64,000 nt of DNA from CAWARU01 sp963805795. Lineage in GTDB: Bacteria > Pseudomonadota > Gammaproteobacteria > UBA6186 > Azoamicaceae. The notes below the pieces were generated by a model. That model did no database searches, was not told the DNA's origin, and saw only the letters and a list, made by a program, of their open reading frames with translations. Where the stretch lies: positions 1 to 64,000 of the forward strand of contig CAWDVG010000004.1 in the NCBI GenBank assembly GCA_963805795.1, in the 5' to 3' direction. Below are positions 27,333-35,573 of this stretch, piece by piece. The position numbers and the translations under genes were made by a program. Numbering within the stretch: the stretch's first letter is position 1; each line of letters starts with the position of its first letter.

Positions 27333-29651
27333 ATGAGTATACCCGCAAATGATGAACAGCTTAAAAAAATCAATAGCGATTTCGAGCAATCTTATGCGAT
27401 TGTTAAAAAAATTATTGAAGCAGACGAAAAAACAGGGAAGGAACAACTTGCAGACTATACAAACAAATATCTAGAAAAATATAATGAATTGTTAAAATCT
27501 TACAAAAAATTATTAAAAATACATGATAGAAAAATGAAGTTATGTCAAGAAAATTCTGACCTTTGGTTGGTGCATGGAGATGATTTGAAAGCATTGATAA
27601 GGGAAACAGGAGATGCAAGGATTTTCTTACAGAAACGAATTGCTCAAATAGAAAACATAAAAGTAGACAAAGATTTTTTGCGCGGTTCTCTAGTAAAATA
27701 TTATGAACTTTTAGATAAATACAAAGATATGCTTTCTAATCCTGAAAAATACAGTTTTTACTCAGCCCCAGTCTTTGAGTCGGCGAAAAAACTGGCATAT
27801 CAAGAAATACAAGAACATTTACAAAACATGATTTATTATGCAAGCAGATACACTGAGGAAGCACTTAACAAAAGTCTCGATGAATTTGATAAAAAAATAA
27901 AACAAGTGGCGGGACAGATTAAAAGCAGATCTTTACCCAAAGCAGCTGCCCAAACACCTTCATCTGCGGCAACAGCTGCAGCAGGATCAAGTGGAGTGGC
28001 TTCTCAAACTTCTCCATCTGCAGCTGTAGCCATCTTATCCCCAGCAACAGGAAGGGTAGCAGTAATACCAAAGCAACCCACCAAAAGAGAAGCGGAATTA
28101 ATAACTAGTTATGTCAACATGACAGGACAGAATATATTCAATGCATATCAATTTAATAAAGAAATCGGAGAAGGGAAGCAGGGATCAGAAATGCAATCGC
28201 AATATAAAGTTGATGAGGAATTTTTTAAAATAACACTGCAACCTGAGACATCTCGAGGTAACTTGGAAGCATATCTTAAGGAAATGGAGGGTTTATCGAA
28301 TGAAGCATTTCCTGGCTGGGATACTACATTATTAGAGGAGGTGAAGCAAGCAATTAGAAATAACCTTGAAATCTTTAACTATATGATGCAAGGTATGCAA
28401 AAGAACCTTGTGGCAGTAATTAAGAAAAATAACCAGAATGTTGCAACCCCTTCTCCCCCGGCAGCAATGTCGGCAGCAGGATCAGCTGGGGTGGCCGCTC
28501 AAACATCTTCGTCTGCGCCCCCACTCGCTTCATCTGCAAAAGCAGACTTGGAGCCGCAATCTGTTACGACTAAGGATATGGATCTAAAATTAATTAGTGA
28601 ATATCTAAAAATGAGAACACAATGGGACGCAAAATCATATTACAGTTTTAAAGAAAGTGAAGGATTTAGAGCAAGCACGACGAAAAATGAGGATGAAAAA
28701 AACTATCTTGATGATTTACTTAAACCAGAAACTACCCAAGAAAACCTTGAAAATTATCTACGAGATGATCGAGATGTTGTTTTTGATTTCTCACGTGAAG
28801 AAAGAGAAGAATTAGAGAAACTTTTCAATCAACCCGAGGTAAATATCGTTGAAGAGCTAAAAGGGGCAATTAGAAGAAATTTTATTGCCTTTAATACCGC
28901 AATGCAACAGATGAAAGGGCAACTTGTTGCAACACTCAGAACTTCTCAAAATGTTGCTCCTCCTATAGCTACAGCTGCCCCAGCTCCCCCAAAAGCTGCG
29001 GAAATTGCTCCCCCAAAAGCGAATGGGGCAGCAATACCGTCAGCAGCTTTAGCACCCATTTCACCCGCAGCGGTTGTCGCACCCGGAGTTCCCTCATCTG
29101 GAGTTCCACCAGCTCAAAAAATAAGTGAAGCGGTGGTTTTCTCTGCATCTGCATCAGGAGTAGCAAATAAAGATGCTTCGAAATCAGAAAAGGAAAAAAA
29201 TGATAAAATCGCAGATAAAGTTGATTCGGAATTGGAAAATGAACAGAATAAAAAAATTGCAGCAATCCTAAAAGTTAATACGGAAGAAGTCTATAATATT
29301 CAACCTAAAAGTATTGCCCAGAGATTTTTTGCCTATAAAGAGCGTAAAGAGCAACTAGAGAACATTGAGAACGTTAAAGACTTGTTAAGAAAAAATATTG
29401 GGTTATCTCCCGAAGATAGGGCTCATTTACTTTATTCCGCCATGAAAAACACATTAACCGAATTATACAAGGAGCATGAAAAACGGCGATCGAAATTGTT
29501 CGGCAGTAAAAGTAGATTGGAAACTGTATTGGAAGGAGAAACAAAAAAACTAGAAGAGTTTTTCCCAGCTATAACTAAGCAACAGGTTCTAAACAATGAG
29601 GAAATCCAAAAAAAATTAAGCAGCACCGCCGCCAAAAAACCATCGATGTAA
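27333..29651 (+). CDS. Repeat-containing coiled-coil protein, candidate effector
   Basis: I start at MSIPANDEQLKK (27333, GGGGA 7 nt upstream), giving 772 residues; an ATG at 27321 is possible. Residues about 1-200 are charged, helical and coiled-coil-like. Two related modules of ~100 residues follow (one beginning ELITSYVNMTGQN, the other KLISEYLKMRTQWD), sharing LxPETxxxNLExYL and 'AIRxNxxxFNxxMQxM' patterns. They are separated by Ala/Pro/Ser-rich linkers, and a charged helical tail closes the protein (KKLSSTAAKKPSM). No signal peptide, membrane segment or known enzyme motif is seen. The design (modules on flexible linkers, polar C-terminus) suggests a secreted protein, but function is unknown. 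Confidence 0.7.
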   Translation: MSIPANDEQLKKINSDFEQSYAIVKKIIEADEKTGKEQLADYTNKYLEKYNELLKSYKKLLKIHDRKMKLCQENSDLWLVHGDDLKALIRETGDARIFLQKRIAQIENIKVDKDFLRGSLVKYYELLDKYKDMLSNPEKYSFYSAPVFESAKKLAYQEIQEHLQNMIYYASRYTEEALNKSLDEFDKKIKQVAGQIKSRSLPKAAAQTPSSAATAAAGSSGVASQTSPSAAVAILSPATGRVAVIPKQPTKREAELITSYVNMTGQNIFNAYQFNKEIGEGKQGSEMQSQYKVDEEFFKITLQPETSRGNLEAYLKEMEGLSNEAFPGWDTTLLEEVKQAIRNNLEIFNYMMQGMQKNLVAVIKKNNQNVATPSPPAAMSAAGSAGVAAQTSSSAPPLASSAKADLEPQSVTTKDMDLKLISEYLKMRTQWDAKSYYSFKESEGFRASTTKNEDEKNYLDDLLKPETTQENLENYLRDDRDVVFDFSREEREELEKLFNQPEVNIVEELKGAIRRNFIAFNTAMQQMKGQLVATLRTSQNVAPPIATAAPAPPKAAEIAPPKANGAAIPSAALAPISPAAVVAPGVPSSGVPPAQKISEAVVFSASASGVANKDASKSEKEKNDKIADKVDSELENEQNKKIAAILKVNTEEVYNIQPKSIAQRFFAYKERKEQLENIENVKDLLRKNIGLSPEDRAHLLYSAMKNTLTELYKEHEKRRSKLFGSKSRLETVLEGETKKLEEFFPAITKQQVLNNEEIQKKLSSTAAKKPSM

Positions 29652-29744
29652 AACCTCTTCTGGGGGTCAGACCCTAATATACATTAACGCAAAATTGCCA
29701 AAACATGGGCGTTCCTAAGTAATGCCTGAATATTATGACTCAAC

Positions 29745-30929
29745 TTATGCCTGCAAAGACTGCATCACAGCTCCCAAAAAGCGTGTAGCCTCGCCCCCGG
29801 TCACAGCCCGGTGATCAAAAGTGAGTGCTAAAGGCAAAACTTTACAGATGCGGATTTCTCCTTTATCTGCCACTACTTCCTCGCGAATTTTGCCGGTTGC
29901 GAGGATAGCTACTGTAGGTGGAATGACGACTGGATTCGCATAGCGTCCTGCAAACACACCCACATTGGATAGAGTGAAGGTTGCTCCACGCAAATCTTGT
30001 GGCGAAATACTTCTGTCTAAAACTTTTTTCTTTAATTTATCTAATTCTATGCGTAGTTCCGCTTTACTGTACTTTTCTGCATGATGCAGCACAGGTACAA
30101 AAAGACCGTCTTCTGTATCCATTGCAATGCCTAAATGTATTTCATTCATAACGCGTCGGCTGATGGTTTTTGAGTCGAACCAGGTGTTTAGATCCGGTTC
30201 TTTTTGAAAGCCCTGTACAATGGCTTGAATAATTCTTATTGTCACGTCCTCACTTTCTGGCCAGTTCAATAATTTTGCATCATCCATCACCGTGATGGGT
30301 ACGACTTCTGCATGAGATTTTGCCATACTATTCGCCATGGCTCGTCGTACACCTTTTAAGGGTTCAAAACCATCAACTGCTTGCGCATTAAGTCCTTGTG
30401 CAGTTACCGCAGCTTGTTCGAGATCTTGTTTTGTTATGGTTCCATTAGGTCCAGTTCCAGAGACGGTAGCTAAATCGATTTGTAATTGCTGCGCCAAGGC
30501 ACGAATGGCAGGAGTAACCCTAATGCTCGCACCGGCAGCTTTTCCAGCCACAGTTTGTTTTAGAACTGGCGCTTGATCTTGGATAATGGTATTCCCAATT
30601 TCAAGTTCCCCCGCAGCTGTTGCAGCATTATTACGTCTATCCGCATTTGTATTTTCTGAATGATGACTTTGAAGATCTGCGTTGTGAATGTCATGTTCAC
30701 TTTCAAACTCCACTAAAGGAGCTCCGGTATGTACTAAATCACCAGGCTTTCCGAATAAGGTTCGAATAATCCCTTCAATGGGTGAAGGCACTTCTACCAC
30801 CGCTTTTGCTGTTTCTACCGAAACTAAAATTTGATCTAGCGTAACAGCATCACCCACATTAACATGCCAACGCACAATTTCCGCATCCGGTAAACCTTCG
30901 CCGAGATCGGGGAGATTAAATATTTTCAT
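29745..30929 (-). CDS. 2-oxoacid dehydrogenase E2, dihydrolipoamide acyltransferase
   Basis: I start at MKIFNLPDLGEG (30929, AAGGAA upstream), giving 394 residues. Domains in order: one lipoyl domain (1-80, lipoyl lysine K42 in ETAKAVVEV), a flexible linker, an E1/E3-binding domain (VTPAIRALAQQLQIDLATVS) and the catalytic domain ending TFDHRAVTGGEATRFLG. The catalytic His is kept; the usual DG after it is replaced by TGG. It moves the acyl group from lipoate to CoA. It is the last gene of the set with leucine dehydrogenase and E1, so a branched-chain acyl role is most likely. No E3 gene is in the window. Confidence 0.92.
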   Translation of the reverse strand: MKIFNLPDLGEGLPDAEIVRWHVNVGDAVTLDQILVSVETAKAVVEVPSPIEGIIRTLFGKPGDLVHTGAPLVEFESEHDIHNADLQSHHSENTNADRRNNAATAAGELEIGNTIIQDQAPVLKQTVAGKAAGASIRVTPAIRALAQQLQIDLATVSGTGPNGTITKQDLEQAAVTAQGLNAQAVDGFEPLKGVRRAMANSMAKSHAEVVPITVMDDAKLLNWPESEDVTIRIIQAIVQGFQKEPDLNTWFDSKTISRRVMNEIHLGIAMDTEDGLFVPVLHHAEKYSKAELRIELDKLKKKVLDRSISPQDLRGATFTLSNVGVFAGRYANPVVIPPTVAILATGKIREEVVADKGEIRICKVLPLALTFDHRAVTGGEATRFLGAVMQSLQA

Positions 30930-30995
30930 TAAAATTTCCTTCATTTTTGATTTTTTCAATGCGGATGCGCATTCAAAGCTTGAATAGTGCCATCA

Positions 30996-31976
30996 TCATG
31001 CAAATTCCATTACTTTTTGTATCGCTTTCATGATACGTTCAACACTGGGAAAATAGTCATTTTCTAAACGATATAAAGGAACAATGGTATCGAAAGCCGT
31101 CACTCGTATTACGGGTGCTAGTAAAGAGGTTAAACCATGTTCTGCTAATCCTGCTGCAATTTCTGCTCCTACCCCACAAGTTTTAACAGCCTCATGTATA
31201 ATGACGCAACGTCCAGTTTTTTCAACCGATTGTAAAATGGTTGCCATATCCAATGGCTTAATGGTGGCAACATCAATCACTTCGCAAGAAATGCCAAGCG
31301 CTGCTGCTGCCTCTGCGGCTTTTTGAGTTTCATGCATCATCGCACCCCAACTCACCAAAGTCACATCATGACCTTCTTTTACTGTAAAGCAAACATCCAG
31401 TGGAAAAGCTTCACCATTATCAGGAACATTTTGTTTAAATAATCGATAGATTCGTGTTGGTTCTAAAAAAATAACCGGATCGTGATCCCTAATCGCCGCT
31501 AACAGTAAACCATAGGCTTTTGCAGGCGTTGAAGGAATAACAACACGTAATCCCGGAATATGCGCAAAGAGTGCTTCGGTACTTTCAGAGTGATGTTCTG
31601 GTGCATGAATACCTGCGCCATAAGGGGCTCGAATAACCATAGGGCAAGATAAACGTCCTTGAGTTCGATTTCGCAACCTTGAAGCGTGGCTGATAATTTG
31701 ATCCATCGCAGCATAAATGAAACCCATAAATTGAATTTCAACAATAGGTTTCAAGCCCTGGGCTGCCATGCCAACAGCCATCCCTGCCAACATATTTTCC
31801 GCAAGCGGTGTATCAAAAACGCGATCGGAACCAAAGCGTGCTTGTAAACCTTGAGTCGCACGAAATACACCTCCATTCGTACCAATATCTTCACCAAATA
31901 GCACCACATTCGGATCATGTTCTAATTCATAACCCAAAGCTTGGGTAACCGCTTCTACTAAAGATATTTCAGCCAT
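30996..31976 (-). CDS. 2-oxoacid dehydrogenase E1 component, beta subunit
   Basis: A 326-residue transketolase-like beta subunit (VLFGEDIGTNGGVFRATQGL in order, PLAENMLAGMAVGMA, RAPYGAGIHAPEHHSES). Together with the alpha subunit upstream it forms the alpha2-beta2 thiamine-diphosphate enzyme that decarboxylates 2-oxoacids and acylates the E2 lipoate. It is full length and lies 66 bp from E2 and 48 bp from E1 alpha. Branched-chain specificity is inferred from the adjacent leucine dehydrogenase; pyruvate is the alternative. Confidence 0.92.
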   Translation of the reverse strand: MAEISLVEAVTQALGYELEHDPNVVLFGEDIGTNGGVFRATQGLQARFGSDRVFDTPLAENMLAGMAVGMAAQGLKPIVEIQFMGFIYAAMDQIISHASRLRNRTQGRLSCPMVIRAPYGAGIHAPEHHSESTEALFAHIPGLRVVIPSTPAKAYGLLLAAIRDHDPVIFLEPTRIYRLFKQNVPDNGEAFPLDVCFTVKEGHDVTLVSWGAMMHETQKAAEAAAALGISCEVIDVATIKPLDMATILQSVEKTGRCVIIHEAVKTCGVGAEIAAGLAEHGLTSLLAPVIRVTAFDTIVPLYRLENDYFPSVERIMKAIQKVMEFA

Positions 31977-32024
31977 GAGTTATTATTCCTATCATTATTA
32001 CTATTACTTGTTCGTTTGTATTTT

Positions 32025-33113
32025 TCATTTTTTCTTTTCCATAAAAGTTTCTGCTTCTTCGCGTTGTGATAAATAAGCCTCTGGTAAAGTTTCATAGAGG
32101 TAATCGAACATCGTTTCTGGGCGTCTTGCGGGAATGTTTTGATACCGCAATACAGCCGCAGCAACCGTTTCCTGCGCTTTCTTTTGTAATGTTTGCTCCT
32201 TGTTTTCGTCCCAAACTTTCTGCTTTGTTAAATAAAGGGATAAACGCTTAATAGGATCTTCCTCTTTAAATTTTTCTAATTCAGCGGCTTCTCGATAACG
32301 TCTGGCATCATCTGCGGTTGTGTGATCACAAACACGATAAGTAATCGCTTCTATTAGGCTAGGGCCTTCACCGCTTCTTGCCTTTTCTATGGCATTGCCA
32401 ATATTATTGCGCACAGCAATCACATCGTTACCATCAATTTGCTCGCAAGCTAAACCGCAAGCAATTCCTTTTTGCGCAAGTGTTTCTGCAGCGGTTTGAT
32501 TTTTTCTGGCAACTGAAATAGCCCATTGATTATTATTCACAACAAACACGACCGGTAATTTCATAACACCTGCCAAGTTCATGGCTTCATAAAAATCACC
32601 TCTGGAAGTGCCACCGTCGCCCACTACCGTGACTGCTACACGAGGTTGCTTGCGCAATTTAAAAGCATAAGCCACGCCAACAGCATGTAATGTTTGGCTT
32701 GCGATGGGCACACAGACAGGAAAGTCATCTTTCACTTTTTGATTTTGATAGGCACTTCCACGTTCATCGCCACCCCAATACAATAATATCTCTTCCATTG
32801 CGACACCGCGCATCAATTGCGCACCTACTTCACGGTAATAGGGGCAAAGCACATCTTCTACTCGCATTGCCGCACCTAATCCTGTTCCTATTGCTTCTTG
32901 TCCTAGAACAGATGCATAAGTCCCCATTTTACCCGTGCGCTGCAAAGCAATGGCTTTGGTATCAAATACTCTTGTTTCTACCATATTGCTATATAAATCG
33001 ATAAGATATTCATTGTTACGAGCAAACTCAGGTAATTCTGCAACAATATTACCTTTGGCATCACAAAACTGTTGATATTGTATCTCGAATTGAATAACAG
33101 GCTTTTGTTTCAT
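32025..33113 (-). CDS. 2-oxoacid dehydrogenase E1 component, alpha subunit
   Basis: A 362-residue alpha subunit with the thiamine-diphosphate motif GDGGTSRGDFYEAMNLAG through FVVNNNQWAIS (the GDG...NN pattern). CPYYREVGAQLMRG and the phosphorylation-loop-like YRVCDHTTADDARRYR are also typical. The substrate is probably the 2-oxoacid made by leucine dehydrogenase encoded 26 bp upstream. ATT-rich spacer sequence separates it from the beta gene. Confidence 0.92.
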   Translation of the reverse strand: MKQKPVIQFEIQYQQFCDAKGNIVAELPEFARNNEYLIDLYSNMVETRVFDTKAIALQRTGKMGTYASVLGQEAIGTGLGAAMRVEDVLCPYYREVGAQLMRGVAMEEILLYWGGDERGSAYQNQKVKDDFPVCVPIASQTLHAVGVAYAFKLRKQPRVAVTVVGDGGTSRGDFYEAMNLAGVMKLPVVFVVNNNQWAISVARKNQTAAETLAQKGIACGLACEQIDGNDVIAVRNNIGNAIEKARSGEGPSLIEAITYRVCDHTTADDARRYREAAELEKFKEEDPIKRLSLYLTKQKVWDENKEQTLQKKAQETVAAAVLRYQNIPARRPETMFDYLYETLPEAYLSQREEAETFMEKKK

Positions 33114-33139
33114 CAGTACTTACGATCCTTTCTTTATCC

Positions 33140-34345
33140 TTACCCTTTCTTGGCTGCTTTTAATCTTGTGAAAGCGAGTTGATCCGCAATTTCATTGGTT
33201 GGACGACTTTCCTTATCTGCCCATGCAAATATTTCGAGTAGAGTATCATAGATGTGATGAATTTTATTCTTAGCTTCACCTTCTGTGATATGATTAAGGC
33301 CCGCAGCAACATAAATTAAGCCCCCGGCATTGATCACATAATCTGGGGCATATAATACGCCACGTTCAACTAACCTTTGACCATGTCTCGCTTCTGCCAA
33401 TTGATTATTGGCACAACCCGCTACAATGGGTGCTTTAAGCTTAGCAATGGTCTCATCATTTAAGATCCCCCCTAAAGCACAAGGGGAAAAAACATCACAT
33501 TCAAGGCTAATTAAACTATCTAAGTTGGGCGCAATGTTGGCCTTAAATTCTTGAGCAGCCCTTTCTTGTAGAGCTGGCTTGATATCATACACCGTTAGAC
33601 GAGCTCCCATTTCATGGAGATCTTTCGCCATAGCATAACCTGCGTGGCCTAAACCCTGTATTGCGATATGAATACCATCGAGAGATGTTCTGTTAAGTTT
33701 ATATTTGACTGCTGCTTCTATTCCCCGTACTGCGCCTTGGGCTGTCAATATCGAAGGATCTGCAATAGATAAATTTCCATGACTCGTAGCAACAACATGC
33801 GCAGTCGTTTTTGCTACAATGTCCATGTCTTCAACCGATGTACCACTATCGACTGCCGTAATATAGCGACCATTCAATGCTTCTACCACCTTTCCAACTG
33901 CGGAAAAAAAAGCAATACGATCAATTATCTTCGGGGGTTTTAAAATCACCATCTTCCCACCGCCGAGTGGTAAATGAGAAATGGCAGCTTTATAAGTCAT
34001 TCCTTGAGCTAAACGTACTGCATCGATGATTGCTGCATTCGTGGAAGGATATTCAATACAACGACAGCCTCCCAGGGCTGGTCCTAAGTTGGTGTTATGA
34101 ATAGCCGTAATGGCCTTAAGACCCGTTTCCTCATCTACATTGCAATATAATTCTTTACAATGCATGTCAGATAAGTATTTTATAACATCTAGAGTGTTAT
34201 CTTGTTCCATAACTTTGTTTTTACCCTTCGCATTTATTTGCAATTTTTGAACTTTAATTTGATTCTGAACAGAATCCAACCCGTGATCGTTAATATGAAC
34301 GTGATCCATTATATGATCTTCAACTGAATTCACTCGCTGATCCAT
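33140..34345 (-). CDS. Leucine (Glu/Leu/Phe/Val) dehydrogenase
   Basis: A 401-residue NAD-dependent amino-acid dehydrogenase. The catalytic lysine motif is LPLGGGKMVI, the second block ITAVDSGTSVEDMD, the NAD-binding motif GLGHAGYAM, and CALGGILND with CANNQLAE follow. It interconverts leucine, isoleucine or valine with the 2-oxoacids that feed the downstream E1/E2 complex. The first ~45 residues (His/Asp/Gln-rich) are absent from typical members. The ATG at 34345 has a better Shine-Dalgarno (AAGGA, 7 nt) than the internal ATG at 34210 (MEQDNTLDVIKYL), so the extension may be real. It is first in a four-gene operon. Confidence 0.9.
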   Translation of the reverse strand: MDQRVNSVEDHIMDHVHINDHGLDSVQNQIKVQKLQINAKGKNKVMEQDNTLDVIKYLSDMHCKELYCNVDEETGLKAITAIHNTNLGPALGGCRCIEYPSTNAAIIDAVRLAQGMTYKAAISHLPLGGGKMVILKPPKIIDRIAFFSAVGKVVEALNGRYITAVDSGTSVEDMDIVAKTTAHVVATSHGNLSIADPSILTAQGAVRGIEAAVKYKLNRTSLDGIHIAIQGLGHAGYAMAKDLHEMGARLTVYDIKPALQERAAQEFKANIAPNLDSLISLECDVFSPCALGGILNDETIAKLKAPIVAGCANNQLAEARHGQRLVERGVLYAPDYVINAGGLIYVAAGLNHITEGEAKNKIHHIYDTLLEIFAWADKESRPTNEIADQLAFTRLKAAKKG

Positions 34346-34549
34346 AAATATTCCTTAACCTTAGCTTTAATACTGGCAAGCTTCTCATAACTACGTTACC
34401 CATCGCAAGTTCAGTCAACAATTGCTTTGCGTATATTTGCATGCCCTGCGGTAGCATGCTAATGTTGACGAATGATCGATTGAAGTTATAGCTGGATATT
34501 TTTTGTTAGTTATTCATCTACTATCGACGGGATCGCTGAGGGAAATAGC

Positions 34550-35310
34550 ATGAGAAAATTTCTAACTTATATATTAGCTACTGCCTCTGCATTGTCTCTT
34601 TTAATAACCCCCATTTCTTCTCATGCCACATGCGATATTAATAATTTCATCGAAACCTTTTGTCCCTATGGGGGTGTAGAAGGTAAATGGCAAAATATTT
34701 TAGGTCGCGGAGATTGGAAATATGTATTTACCGGTTCTCATGGGGGGGGTCTCTTTTTATTGGCAGTCGTTTCTCTGATTTCATGGGTGTAGAACTGGGT
34801 TACACAGCACTCTTTGAAGGAACCAAAACACGTTCTTTTGGTCCTGGCGATAGTTTTTTTAGCGTCATGTCTACTAACGGTGCTCAAATTAAAGCAAGCT
34901 GTCGCTACAATAGTGTTTATCTCGATCTAAATGGCTACTATCCTTGCTTCGATGGTTGTTTTGATTTTATTGGTTCTATCGGCCTTTCTAGTATGCAACC
35001 CAGAATCCGTATTCGAGTAACCAATTTAGGGCCTGCTGGAAGCGGGGGTGCTTCTGGAATTTTTCCAGAGGATGCGGCCCGTCTGGAACGAATCCGAGCT
35101 CAAACCAATACTATTTTTCGTTTAGGTGCGGGTTTGCAGTATATGTTTTGTAGTTGTATCGGTTTACGCGGACTTGTGCGCTTTGAAAACACTTCTGCAC
35201 TCCGTTTTTTGGTTCCCGCTCCATTTAGATCACCTATTATTGTTGATCAGTTGCGAAGGCCATTTAGAGACAGTATTTCATTAGCAGTGGGCGTCTTTGC
35301 AAGTTTTTAA
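34550..35310 (+). pseudogene. Outer-membrane beta-barrel protein, out of frame at a G8 tract (probably phase-variable)
   Basis: The 5' part (34550-34792) encodes a clear signal peptide, MRKFLTYILATASALSLLIT then PISSHA, with cleavage before TCD. After GSHGGG the frame ends. A second frame from the same point continues as SLFIGSRFSDFMGVELGYTA with alternating beta-strand sequence, and ends SLAVGVFASF with the terminal Phe typical of outer-membrane barrels. The break falls in a run of eight G (34742-34749). Nine or six G would join both parts into about 253 residues. So the gene is OFF as sequenced and could switch by slipped-strand mispairing. A fixed mutation or a sequencing error are alternatives. 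A terminator follows at 35357. Confidence 0.85.
34742..34749 (+). repeat. Poly-G tract (G8), candidate phase-variation switch
   Basis: Eight consecutive G lie at codon ~65 of the beta-barrel gene, exactly where the reading frame breaks. Homopolymeric G tracts of this length in surface-protein genes are known contingency sites. Confidence 0.7.
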
Positions 35311-35356
35311 TCTCAATTCGTTTTCCGTTTTTTTGTTGACAGCCTCTCAGTTTTGA

Positions 35357-35382
35357 CCCCATGGTAACATGGGGTTTTTTTT
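35357..35382 (+). terminator. Rho-independent terminator after the beta-barrel gene
   Basis: A perfect 7-bp stem CCCCATG / CATGGGG with loop GTAA is followed directly by eight T. It lies 46 bp past the beta-barrel stop codon, in the correct orientation. Confidence 0.88.
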
Positions 35383-35420
35383 AAGAGCCTATTGATATTT
35401 CTACTATGCTGGACAGAAAT

Positions 35421-35525
35421 CATTGACCTGCTGCGGCGGATTCACGCCATCCTAGGCGTTCACCCTTCGGGCGCACCTATCGGCGGGTCCAAATCGGCTT
35501 TCCTGCCGATTTGTCGGGGTTTTTA
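35421..35525. repeat. GC-rich structured intergenic element
   Basis: This block is far more GC-rich than its surroundings. It contains several hairpins: ACGCC/GGCGT near 35441, CCC-TTCG-GGC near 35463, and a 9-bp stem CAAATCGGC / GCCGATTTG (35490-35498 with 35505-35513) followed by GTCGGGGTTTTT. The last can act as a terminator on the plus strand. It may be a dispersed palindromic element or a structured RNA. Confidence 0.5.
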
Positions 35526-35573
35526 ACTGCTACACTTGAACTTATTCAAAGTTGTAACATTTTGGAGAGCGGT

